8,372 nt of DNA from Candidatus Bathyarchaeota archaeon B63 (GTDB lineage Archaea; Thermoproteota; Bathyarchaeia; Bathyarchaeales; DTEX01): assembly GCA_001593845.1 (NCBI GenBank), contig LUCF01000085.1, positions 1-8,372 on the forward strand. The letters run 5' to 3'. Positions 1-6,582 of the stretch are shown in pieces. The first letter of the stretch is position 1. Every line of letters begins with the position of its first letter. A model generated the notes under the pieces. That model did no database searches and was not told the origin of the DNA. It worked only from the letters and a program-made list of their open reading frames with translations. The translations under genes and the position numbers were made by a program.

Positions 1-1
1 T

Positions 2-823
2 CACTCCTACACGTGGACCTCCCCATGGTTCAGGGAGCTCTTTGACAAGTACATACCCGGATGGGCGAATGAGCCGGAGCTCCTCGTCAGGGTCGGCCCG
101 ATCCCGGATGATGAGATCTGGGATGCCCACATGAAAGCGAAGGGAGACCTCATCAACTTCGTCCGGGAGAGAACGGGGATTGAGATGAATTCTGAAGTCT
201 TGACGATCGGCTTCGCCCGTCGGGCAACAGCCTATAAGCGGGCCACCCTAATCTTCTCAGATATAGATAGGCTCCGGGAGGTGAACAGGGCTGGAGCCCT
301 GCAGCTCATCTTCGCCGGGAAGGCTCATCCCCGGGACATACCCGGGAAGAAGATCATCAAGGAGATCTACGGTTACATGAGGCTGCTGAGGGGCGAACTC
401 AAGATAGTCTACCTTGAGAACTACGACATGGAGATGGCTGCGAAGCTAACCTCAGGCGTAGATGTCTGGCTGAACACCCCGCTGCCTCCCCTCGAGGCTT
501 CGGGGACGAGCGGGATGAAGGCAGCCCACAACGGCGTCCTGAACTTCAGCGTCCTTGACGGCTGGTGGGTGGAGGGATGCGTGGAGGGGATCACAGGATG
601 GGCCATAGGCCCTCCACCGGATGAGCCGCTCAGCGAGGAGGAGAGGCGGCGGAGGGAGCTTAAGGACCTTTATAATAAGCTGGAGTACCTGATCATCCCC
701 ACATTCTATGATAGGAGGGACACATGGATATCCATGATGAACAACTCGATCGGGAAGGTAGCGTACTACTTCAACAGCCACCGGATGATGCGGAGATACG
801 CGACGGAGGCTTATCTTCTATAA
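2..823 (+). CDS. glgP: Alpha-glucan (glycogen/maltodextrin) phosphorylase, archaeal type, C-terminal part
   Basis: The gene is cut by the left window edge; 273 codons remain, open from base 2 to the TAA at 821-823. The enzyme (GT35 family) uses phosphate and a pyridoxal-phosphate cofactor to release glucose-1-phosphate from the ends of alpha-1,4-glucans in the cytoplasm. The fragment starts in HSYTWTSPWF, which matches the 'H..TW.S' segment of archaeal and short bacterial phosphorylases. The region around visible residues 71-84 (FARRATAYKR) corresponds to the KR..YKR segment, followed by FAGKAHPRD (visible 104-112). The cofactor site EASGTSGMKAAHNG lies near the middle; its lysine, visible residue 173, codon 518-520, is the expected Schiff-base lysine. 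DGWWVEG follows, as in archaeal members. All catalytic C-domain landmarks that should be present are intact. It converges on the minus-strand propeller gene with about 100 bases between them. Family assignment is firm; choice of preferred glucan is not visible. Confidence 0.93.
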   Translation, partial: HSYTWTSPWFRELFDKYIPGWANEPELLVRVGPIPDDEIWDAHMKAKGDLINFVRERTGIEMNSEVLTIGFARRATAYKRATLIFSDIDRLREVNRAGALQLIFAGKAHPRDIPGKKIIKEIYGYMRLLRGELKIVYLENYDMEMAAKLTSGVDVWLNTPLPPLEASGTSGMKAAHNGVLNFSVLDGWWVEGCVEGITGWAIGPPPDEPLSEEERRRRELKDLYNKLEYLIIPTFYDRRDTWISMMNNSIGKVAYYFNSHRMMRRYATEAYLL

Positions 824-925
824 CCGCAAAGCCCTAGGGAGGCTATGGTCAGCCCTACAACAACCTCGACGCATACGGAATGAAACTTAAGATTATGGCT
901 GTGTGGGTGTCTCAGAATGCGCCGA
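824..925. other. Convergent intergenic spacer
   Basis: This 102-base gap separates the end of the plus-strand phosphorylase from the end of the minus-strand propeller gene. It holds a short imperfect palindrome right after the phosphorylase stop (AGCC..CTAGG..GGCT, about 833-847). I see no T-rich tract on either strand that would serve as an archaeal terminator. No RNA gene or small ORF is supported. Confidence 0.5.
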
Positions 926-1930
926 TCAATCCGCAATGGAGACCTCAGCCAAATATATGTCTGCTGAGTCTGGGAACCGCCCGCAGACAGCTCCGCTCAG
1001 ATATGCATGCTGGGAATAATAGCTGATGACCAGTCTCCCCGGCTTGGGGGATATGAGGCCCGGATAAGCCGCATCCCCATACGTCGGGAGAGCCACCAGA
1101 GGCTTAACTTCTCCTCTATCAAATTTGAAGATCCCGGTGTTTCCCGCCGGGGTCGGCTGAGGAATCCATGGTGCCTCTATCCTCCGTCGGCCCGCCACGT
1201 ACAACTTCCCCCCAGCCCGACAGAAGACCGGACAGTGAATCGTAACCCCGAGGTCAGTGCATTCCCATTCTCTGTAGGGCGGCGTGGATGAGTAGAATAG
1301 GCTGTGGTCCGGGGTTCGAGATGAACGGGCGATGCACCAGACCTCACCGTCCTCCCGAAAGAAGATGTCAGCCTCGTTCGGCTGATTTCTCTCCCCGATC
1401 CTAGCCTCCCTTCTCCATCTGAGCCCATCTTCACTCACGAGCAGATCCAGAAAGGATTTAAGTTTATTCCTCGGATTCTCCCACCCATAAGCGGGAGAAT
1501 AAAATCTCCCATCAACGTAGCGAACCCTCCAAAGCCAATGATTCCGCTTGTATGCAGGGACGGGTTTTGACCAGTCAACCCCGTCCTCGCTGAAGGAGAC
1601 GTGGGTGACGAGGGGCCCGAAACGTTCATCTGGCCATCCCTCGGGTCTAGGAAGCCACGTGCCGAAGTATACATATAATCGATTCTCGGTTGGGCAGAAC
1701 TTCGGATCCCTATCGTCCCCTATGGTCTTCAGATAAGCCGCCTGCTGCCATCTCCGGAGGTCAGCTGAGCGCATGACGACGACACCGCCGTCCGGAGATA
1801 CATGAGCAGATCCCCGGCGGAAAGTAAGCCAGTAAAGGCCGCGCCACACACAAAGGTCAGTAAAGGCATTATGCCATCCGTCCCGCACAACAGCGCGTTG
1901 CCAGAGGATCTCAGCCAATAGGGTCACCAC
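926..1930 (-). CDS. Sialidase-like (BNR/Asp-box) beta-propeller protein, putative glycosidase
   Basis: A cytoplasmic-looking protein of 334 residues from the chosen GTG start, with no signal peptide or membrane segment. It resembles the sialidase-superfamily beta-propellers: a WHNAFTDL segment near the N-terminus, then HVSPDGGVVV and RSADLRRW, and two clear Asp-box-like turns, SEDGVDWS and SEDGLRW. RDPKF and NEADIFF also fit the repeating blade pattern. Known members hydrolyse terminal sialic acids or other glycosides, but many are uncharacterised, so substrate is inference. Start choice: an upstream in-frame TTG at 1984 would add 18 residues, but it has no SD at a useful distance. The GTG at 1930 has GGAG (1942-1939) eight bases upstream, and homology begins just after it. 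It is the last gene of the putative operon, downstream of the PflX-like gene. GH43-type five-blade propeller is the main alternative. Confidence 0.72.
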   Translation of the reverse strand: MVTLLAEILWQRAVVRDGWHNAFTDLCVWRGLYWLTFRRGSAHVSPDGGVVVMRSADLRRWQQAAYLKTIGDDRDPKFCPTENRLYVYFGTWLPRPEGWPDERFGPLVTHVSFSEDGVDWSKPVPAYKRNHWLWRVRYVDGRFYSPAYGWENPRNKLKSFLDLLVSEDGLRWRREARIGERNQPNEADIFFREDGEVWCIARSSRTPDHSLFYSSTPPYREWECTDLGVTIHCPVFCRAGGKLYVAGRRRIEAPWIPQPTPAGNTGIFKFDRGEVKPLVALPTYGDAAYPGLISPKPGRLVISYYSQHAYLSGAVCGRFPDSADIYLAEVSIAD

Positions 1931-1996
1931 CTTAATATCTCCAACCAGCTCATGAGCCTTCTCAGGATGCCCGGGGACGAGCAAACCCTTGAAGGG

Positions 1997-3088
1997 CTAC
2001 GTAATGAAGTTCGTCAATCCAGCCTCCTTGGCCAGCTCAACGGCCCTCTTCATCTCAGAGCCGTTCAGCCTCCTCCTGAGCTCAGGAACCTCATGCGCCC
2101 TCCACTCCGGCCTGTACTGGAACATCAAATTCGTCCGCGTGTTCGGCCCAAGATTATCCGATATCCAATTCAGGATGACCCTCGTACAGCATTCCAGATG
2201 CTCAGGAAGAACTAGGACGCGGACTATGAGCTCCCCATGCTCCTTGCCGTAGAGGTGATTCCTCGTACATGCCTCCCAGTACCCCGGAGCGTTGCTGATC
2301 CTCTCTGCGCATCGGTTATTCCCATACTTGAAATCGAGCAGGTAGACATCAGCGAACCCCGCTAGGAGCATGGCGGCCTCCTCGCTGTAGTAGGAGTTGG
2401 AGTTCCAGACTACCGGGACGTTCACGCCTACATGGATGAAGGTTCGAAGCCACTGATGAAGCCAAGGCGTAGGCTCCCCGCCTACGAGATTAGCGTTTCT
2501 ACAGCCGTTCTTCCTCAGCTGCTCAACTGCCAGCGCCAGCCTCCTAGGCGAGTAGATTTCACCCGTCTCAAACCACTGAGAGATCGTCCAGTTCTGGCAG
2601 TGGAGACACTTTATTGTGCATCCCATGGTGAAGATGGTTCCGGATGGGACGAGCTCAGGCTCCTCCCCCAAGTGCTCGAAGATAGATGAGACGGTTATCT
2701 GCCCGCCGCATCTGCAGTACCCAAGCTCACCATCCAAGCGGTTTACGCCGCACCTCCTCGTACAGAAATGGCAGCTCTCAAGGATCCTCCTAGCTATGGT
2801 CTCCTTAAGATCCAAGAGGGATCTATTCGGCGTCTCCAGTTCCTCAAGCCGCTTCATCCCCGCATCTATTTCCCGCTGCAGATTATTGAGCTCCAAAAGC
2901 AGCTCCTCATGGAGGCTCCAAAGATCTCTGAGAGGATCATCCTCATCAAAGTCTGCGGGGATCTTCTTCGCTATTAGGAACTTCGCGGGCTTATAATCCC
3001 GCATGACATCGAAGTATCTTGCTAGGCTCCTACGGGCATTCTCGTCCTCCAAAACTGAGACTGCGTCTCTCCTGATTATCCTCCACAT
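1997..3088 (-). CDS. PflX-like (COG1313) radical SAM protein with helical N-terminal extension
   Basis: 363 residues. The core (from about residue 105) follows the uncharacterised radical SAM family related to pyruvate formate-lyase activating enzymes. A cysteine cluster C106-C109-C113-C125-C127 (CHFCTRRCGVNRLDGELGYC) precedes the radical SAM CxxxCxxC motif, CTIKCLHC at C157, C161 and C164, which should hold the [4Fe-4S] cluster that cleaves S-adenosylmethionine. VGGEPT (202-207), VYLLDFKYG (248-256) and MFQYRPEW (322-329) match further conserved blocks. Residues 1-105 are extra: highly charged, with a likely coiled coil over about 55-100 (LWSLHEELLLELNNL and on). No SD lies upstream of the ATG; the transcript start may be close to it, or translation may be coupled from the AmrS gene 78 bases upstream. 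The target substrate is unknown; glycyl-radical activation is only a possibility, and no partner enzyme lies in the window. Confidence 0.85.
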   Translation of the reverse strand: MWRIIRRDAVSVLEDENARRSLARYFDVMRDYKPAKFLIAKKIPADFDEDDPLRDLWSLHEELLLELNNLQREIDAGMKRLEELETPNRSLLDLKETIARRILESCHFCTRRCGVNRLDGELGYCRCGGQITVSSIFEHLGEEPELVPSGTIFTMGCTIKCLHCQNWTISQWFETGEIYSPRRLALAVEQLRKNGCRNANLVGGEPTPWLHQWLRTFIHVGVNVPVVWNSNSYYSEEAAMLLAGFADVYLLDFKYGNNRCAERISNAPGYWEACTRNHLYGKEHGELIVRVLVLPEHLECCTRVILNWISDNLGPNTRTNLMFQYRPEWRAHEVPELRRRLNGSEMKRAVELAKEAGLTNFIT

Positions 3089-3117
3089 GCAACTTCAAGA
3101 ATGATAAAGAAGAATGT

Positions 3118-3125
3118 CTTATTAA
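3118..3125 (-). promoter_or_regulatory. Weak TATA-like box before the PflX-like gene
   Basis: On the minus strand TTAATAAG lies 30-37 bases upstream of the ATG at 3088, in the 78-base gap after the AmrS gene. An archaeal start site would then fall about 7 bases before the ATG, which would explain why no SD is visible. There is no good purine-rich BRE next to it, so the gene may simply be read through from the operon promoter. Confidence 0.25.
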
Positions 3126-3166
3126 TGCTACGTCGAAGTATACCCTTTAAGGAGGCTGGCTGGGCA

Positions 3167-4216
3167 TCAGATTATGGGGGACGGAAAGGAGTAGCCCTCC
3201 GTATGGAACTTTCCTTTTATGGCTATCCTCATGCTGCAGCTCGGGCATCGAAGGTCATCGGTGAGGTTCCACCTTATCACCCCGAACCCATATCTCTTGA
3301 TGAGCAGCTCCCCACAGCCTGGACAGTACGTATTCTCATACCTGTGACCCGGCACATTCCCGATGTAAACATAATTTAAGCCAGCGCGGCGGGACGCCTC
3401 ATATGCCTCTTCAAGCGTCTTTATATCCGTCGATCTTATCGTTGTGAGATTATAGTCCGGATGGAACCTCAAGAGGTGGAAGGGAGTATCCGCGCCTAGG
3501 TTGTCATGAATCCACCTTGCGAGCTCCTCTATCCTATCCATTGAGTCGCCGATCCCGGGAACTACGAGGTTCGTGACTTCGATGTGAATGCCGTGCTTCT
3601 TCATCTCCTCTAGGGAGGCGTATATCGGCTCGACGGAGGGGACGGAGGCGAATTTCCTGTAGAACTCGGGGTCTCCTCCCCCCTTGAAGTCGACTGTGGC
3701 GGCATCGAGATAAGGAGCGATCATCCTAACGGCCTCGGGGGTCATGTACCCATTCGTGACGAAGGTGTTGAATAGGCCCTCCTTATGTGCGAGGACGGCG
3801 GTGTCATAGGCATACTCGAAGAAGATCGTCGGCTCCGTATACGTGTAGCTGACCCCCTGGCATCCATACTCCTTAGCGGCCCTGATCACCTCCTCTGGTG
3901 GGAAGTCCCTGCCGATTATCTCCTTCTCCTGGCTTATGTTCCAGTTGTCGCAGAACTGGCAGCGGAAGTTGCATCCGACAGTCGCGATCGACATGACGTA
4001 GGCTCCAGGATGGAAGTGCGAGAGAGGCTTCTTACCTATAGGGTCAGCGTGGGCGGCGCAGGCCTTCGCATAATTCAATGAGTAAAGCTTCCCAGACTCA
4101 TTCTTCCTAACCAGGCAGAATCCCAAACCGCCGTCCCTTATCACACATCTCCTCGCGCAGAGGAAACACCTAACCTGGTTATCTCGAATCTTATCATAGA
4201 GTAAGGCCTGAGCCAA
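3167..4216 (-). CDS. amrS: AmmeMemoRadiSam-system radical SAM enzyme AmrS
   Basis: 349 residues from the chosen TTG start. Members of this family are paired in genomes with AMMECR1 and Memo proteins; the reaction is not established. In order: an N-terminal cysteine knuckle C17-C20-C24 and C34 (RCFLCARRC, LGFC); the radical SAM motif CNFRCQFC at C82, C86 and C89 followed by DNWNISQ; VSYTYTEPTIFFEY and TVDFKGG, typical of this family; HLLRFHPDY; and a C-terminal zinc-ribbon-like part with CPGC (298-301) and CPSC (324-327). Start choice: a TTG at 4237 adds seven residues but lacks a well-spaced SD, whereas the TTG at 4216 has GGGGTG (4230-4225) eight bases before it and gives MAQALLYDKI, the family's usual opening. 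It sits 45 bases after the dehydrogenase and 78 before the PflX-like gene. Neither AMMECR1 nor Memo lies in the window. Confidence 0.92.
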   Translation of the reverse strand: MAQALLYDKIRDNQVRCFLCARRCVIRDGGLGFCLVRKNESGKLYSLNYAKACAAHADPIGKKPLSHFHPGAYVMSIATVGCNFRCQFCDNWNISQEKEIIGRDFPPEEVIRAAKEYGCQGVSYTYTEPTIFFEYAYDTAVLAHKEGLFNTFVTNGYMTPEAVRMIAPYLDAATVDFKGGGDPEFYRKFASVPSVEPIYASLEEMKKHGIHIEVTNLVVPGIGDSMDRIEELARWIHDNLGADTPFHLLRFHPDYNLTTIRSTDIKTLEEAYEASRRAGLNYVYIGNVPGHRYENTYCPGCGELLIKRYGFGVIRWNLTDDLRCPSCSMRIAIKGKFHTEGYSFPSPII

Positions 4217-4224
4217 AGAGCTGA

Positions 4225-4230
4225 CACCCC
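4225..4230 (-). promoter_or_regulatory. Shine-Dalgarno that fixes the amrS start
   Basis: GGGGTG on the minus strand lies eight bases upstream of the TTG at 4216. It overlaps the first codons of the longer reading (TTG at 4237) and so argues for the shorter protein. Confidence 0.6.
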
Positions 4231-4261
4231 GAACCAAGAATAAATGGGATTTCTCACCAGG

Positions 4262-5308
4262 CTACTTGTAGGTCACCCCCAATTTAATGATTTCCCCGGG
4301 CCTTTCATCGATTGCCCGATAGGCCTCAACGACCTCATCGAACCTCACGATATGCGAGAGCAGGCCTTCACATGTCAAGGCCTTCCTACGGAAGAGCTCA
4401 ATCACTGTCTCGTAGACCCGCCTCCTATCCCACCGTGGGTGATCCCTGTAGGGCTCGCTCTCCACACGTGCTCCTGAGACCATCACCTGCCTGTTGAAGT
4501 GCCACTCCTCCCCCAAGTTCAATCCGCGGGCTTCGCCGTGATACCACGAGACGGGGACGATTGTGCCCCCGTAGCTCGTCGCCCTTATGGCTTGATGAAG
4601 CGCCTGATAGGAGCCGCTGACTTCGATTGCGACATCCACGCCTCCAACTGCCTTCTTGATCTCCAATCCCGCATCACAACTGAAGGGGTCGAGGAGAATA
4701 TCGGCGCCGTACTTCTTTGCTAATCTCCTCCTACTCTCGACTGGTTCCACCCCGATCACGCGTAAGGCCCCAGATAGCTTAGCCATCTGGATAGCCATCA
4801 GCCCTATTGCGCCGAGCCCAAATACCGCGACTCTGTCTCCGACCCGTATATTTCCTTCCCTCACGGCCATGAGGGAGACGGCGGCCGGATCGATGCATAC
4901 AAGCTCCTCGTCGCTCAGGTCAGGCGGGGCGAGCTTAACATGGTCTTCATCTACGGTATGCGTCTCCCTGATGGGCAGGTATCCATACACCCTATCCCCA
5001 ACCTTGAGGTGTCTGACCTCATCCCCCACCTCGGTCACCACTCCAACAGTCATGTTCCCGAGACTCATCGGAAACTTCCCCCATTCAGGCTTACCTTTCC
5101 TCTGCGGTTCGGGCACGAAGATGCCGAGCTCAGGGTCTATCCTCTTCGTCGAGAGCGGGGAGATTCCACGATACACCATTAATGAGGTCCCATGCTTCTC
5201 AGCGGATAAGCGGCTCTTAATACGGACTTGGTTTGGTCTCAGAGGGGGCTCCTCGTATTCCCTGATTACAGGTGTCCGCGGGGCAACCGCGACTAGTTCT
5301 CTAGGCAT
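4262..5308 (-). CDS. Medium-chain dehydrogenase/reductase, zinc-less alcohol-dehydrogenase-like
   Basis: 348 residues. The GroES-like N-terminal domain (about 1-140, with GDRVYGY at 104-110) is followed by a Rossmann domain whose nucleotide loop GLGAIG (164-169) is intact. This indicates an NAD(P)(H)-dependent oxidoreductase of the MDR superfamily. Unlike zinc alcohol dehydrogenases it has no catalytic cysteine in the usual place (SAEKHGTSL, 35-43) and lacks the four-cysteine structural zinc lobe; only three cysteines, 138, 211 and 313, occur in the protein. It resembles the subgroup that includes bacteriochlorophyllide dehydrogenase (BchC)-like proteins, so a reductase acting on a bulky or sugar-like substrate is possible, but the substrate is not visible. 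The ATG has GGGAT five bases upstream and a BRE/TATA about 35 bases upstream. It heads the operon with amrS, the PflX-like gene and the propeller gene. Confidence 0.85.
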   Translation of the reverse strand: MPRELVAVAPRTPVIREYEEPPLRPNQVRIKSRLSAEKHGTSLMVYRGISPLSTKRIDPELGIFVPEPQRKGKPEWGKFPMSLGNMTVGVVTEVGDEVRHLKVGDRVYGYLPIRETHTVDEDHVKLAPPDLSDEELVCIDPAAVSLMAVREGNIRVGDRVAVFGLGAIGLMAIQMAKLSGALRVIGVEPVESRRRLAKKYGADILLDPFSCDAGLEIKKAVGGVDVAIEVSGSYQALHQAIRATSYGGTIVPVSWYHGEARGLNLGEEWHFNRQVMVSGARVESEPYRDHPRWDRRRVYETVIELFRRKALTCEGLLSHIVRFDEVVEAYRAIDERPGEIIKLGVTYK

Positions 5309-5326
5309 CTTTAATCCCAGAACTAA

Positions 5327-5467
5327 TTATTGGAAGTTGTCTATAAACGCTTTCCGATGCGGAGCGTACTTACCCAGTGGGGAGACGCGGATGATGTAGA
5401 TGGGTTCTTCATTTATTAGGAATGTGATCCCCCGGCTGGGAAGGCTAGAGAGTACCCGTCTAATCCT
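5327..5467 (-). other. Open 46-codon protein-like stretch without a normal start codon
   Basis: In the gap between UPF0147 and the dehydrogenase one minus-strand frame is open from just after a TAA at 5470-5468 to a TAA at 5329-5327. Its translation looks like real protein, with alternating hydrophobic and charged residues: SRGITFLINEEPIYIIRV then SPLGKYAPHRKAFIDNF. No ATG, GTG or TTG lies in it. It overlaps the last codons of UPF0147 and the dehydrogenase promoter. It may be the tail of a decayed gene, a gene disrupted by a frame error, or chance. I do not recognise the family. Confidence 0.3.
5341..5356 (-). promoter_or_regulatory. Archaeal BRE/TATA promoter of the dehydrogenase operon
   Basis: On the minus strand CGGAAAG (BRE-like) runs straight into CGTTTATAG (TATA). 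The predicted start is near 5319, giving a leader of about 11 bases that holds the weak SD GGGAT (5318-5314) and then the ATG at 5308. It is the best-formed promoter on this strand and probably serves all four genes down to 926. Confidence 0.6.
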
Positions 5468-5738
5468 TTATCGCTTCTAGAAGGCTCATCACATTCCAGA
5501 GTTTCACTCGTGTATAAGGCGGCATATTCGGGTCCTGAAGTATCTCATCGAGTATTGATATGGCGTTGGACGCCCTGACCGCGAGGGTATACTCCTCAGA
5601 CTCAAGGGTATCCATGGATTCCTTCGCGGCCCTCCTAATATTCCGGGGGGTTGTGGTATCCTCGGAGACCTGGCCGAGGATGAACATAGCCTGCTTTATT
5701 CTCTCCTCATACTCCTTCAATTTTCTTCGGCTGACCAT
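5460..5738 (-). CDS. UPF0147 family protein (archaeal, small helical)
   Basis: A 92-residue, all-helical, probably cytoplasmic protein. It matches the archaeal UPF0147 family over its whole length: TPRNIRRAAKE (30-40), LAVRASNAISILDEI (52-66), DPNMP (69-73) and a closing WNVMSLLEAI (81-90). The function of this family is not known to me. Start choice: an ATG at 5771 would add 11 residues but has no SD, while the ATG at 5738 has GGGAGG (5754-5749) ten bases upstream and gives the usual family length. It sits alone between the cyclase gene and the dehydrogenase operon, with its own upstream TATA-like boxes, so it is likely transcribed separately. Confidence 0.9.
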   Translation of the reverse strand: MVSRRKLKEYEERIKQAMFILGQVSEDTTTPRNIRRAAKESMDTLESEEYTLAVRASNAISILDEILQDPNMPPYTRVKLWNVMSLLEAIKD

Positions 5739-5748
5739 ATTCTTTATT

Positions 5749-5754
5749 CCTCCC
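5749..5754 (-). promoter_or_regulatory. Shine-Dalgarno that fixes the UPF0147 start
   Basis: GGGAGG on the minus strand, ten bases before the ATG at 5738, is the strongest SD on this strand. It lies inside the longer reading from 5771, which favours the 92-residue product. Confidence 0.65.
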
Positions 5755-5809
5755 GGGTAATTAGCATTCAAATAAGCCAGTAACCATCAAATTATAGTGA
5801 AAAAGCAAA

Positions 5810-5850
5810 GATATAAGCGTATGCGAATTTATACCTATTTTTCCGACCAT
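5810..5850 (-). promoter_or_regulatory. Candidate promoter region of UPF0147
   Basis: Two TATA-like boxes lie on the minus strand: TATAAATT (5833-5826), with a purine-rich GGAAAAA a few bases further upstream, and CTTATATC (5817-5810). They predict starts near 5803 or 5787 and leaders of about 50-65 bases. Which one is used cannot be told from sequence. Confidence 0.45.
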
Positions 5851-5915
5851 TTCGTTCTCGGCTGAATCTCAGCATCGTTAGAATTAGCTGACCGACCTGC
5901 TGGGTTTGCCGGGGC

Positions 5916-6569
5916 TTACAGCGGCTCGAGGACTATCGCCCTTATCCATGAGGAATCGAGGCCGAATACCCGTAGGGGGAGACCTATGTAGAATACCCTC
6001 TCCTTCCTCACCTTCTCCAGATTAACTAAACCCTCAATCAGCGGAATCCCATTCTTTAATAGATTGTTATGCGTGGCCATTGAGCCGCCCGGCGCTTCGA
6101 CGCCGACGTTCTGCACCCCAACCATCTTGATAGGCTTCTCGGCAAGCCACTCCGCGGACTCATGTGATATGTAAGGCCGCTCGTCGCCGCTGTAGGGGCT
6201 CCAAAGCAGTACAATATCATCCCTCTTCACCCTTTCCAGGTGGAAGGGCATTATGGGCTGTCCCTTCCCATCCTTCGGCTTCAGAAAGCTGAGCTTGATC
6301 ACAACGGCTTCTCCCATGAAGGACTCGAGGGGCATCTCTGAGGATGACTTTGCTCCGTCAGTCAGATGCGCCGGTAACTCAACGTGGGTGCCTATGTGGG
6401 TCTCGGTCTCAACCCAGTGCATCAGAGTCTTATCCGGCGCGTATATGAACTGCCGCATCTCGAACCTTCGAATCTGATTCCCATGAAGGTACTCCCCATT
6501 TACCTTGAGGATCCCGGGGATTATCTCTTCTGAGAGGTCGATTATCCTATACTTCTTAAGGTCTATCAT
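5916..6569 (-). CDS. Cyclase / kynurenine-formamidase-like metal hydrolase
   Basis: 217 residues, the usual size for the cyclase family (PF04199), whose members hydrolyse amide or ester bonds (for example arylformamidase) with a divalent metal. The signature HxGTHxDxPxH appears as HIGTHVELPAH: H58, H62, E64 and H68, so the usual aspartate is a glutamate. The second half carries THNNLLKNGIPLIEGLVNL-type sequence (H167, E179), also family-typical, and a closing FYIGLPLRVFGLDSSWIRAI. No signal peptide is seen. The ATG at 6569 has a weak GTGA/AGGA SD a few bases upstream. It follows the acyltransferase gene by 13 bases and is surely co-transcribed with it. The substrate is unknown; no other tryptophan-breakdown gene lies nearby, so a formamidase role is not implied. 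Confidence 0.87.
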   Translation of the reverse strand: MIDLKKYRIIDLSEEIIPGILKVNGEYLHGNQIRRFEMRQFIYAPDKTLMHWVETETHIGTHVELPAHLTDGAKSSSEMPLESFMGEAVVIKLSFLKPKDGKGQPIMPFHLERVKRDDIVLLWSPYSGDERPYISHESAEWLAEKPIKMVGVQNVGVEAPGGSMATHNNLLKNGIPLIEGLVNLEKVRKERVFYIGLPLRVFGLDSSWIRAIVLEPL

Positions 6570-6582
6570 CTTCCTTCACGAT

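Noticed and set aside
452..781. Long open frame opposite the phosphorylase
   Set aside because: It is a shadow of the coding strand, which carries the intact cofactor motif and conserved blocks.
824..925. Rho-independent-like or U-rich terminator between the convergent genes
   Set aside because: Only a short imperfect palindrome is present, with no T-run on either strand.
4656..5399. 247-codon plus-strand frame opposite the dehydrogenase
   Set aside because: It is serine-rich, matches no family and lies antisense to a clear MDR gene. Its end covers the antisense of the cryptic 46-codon stretch.
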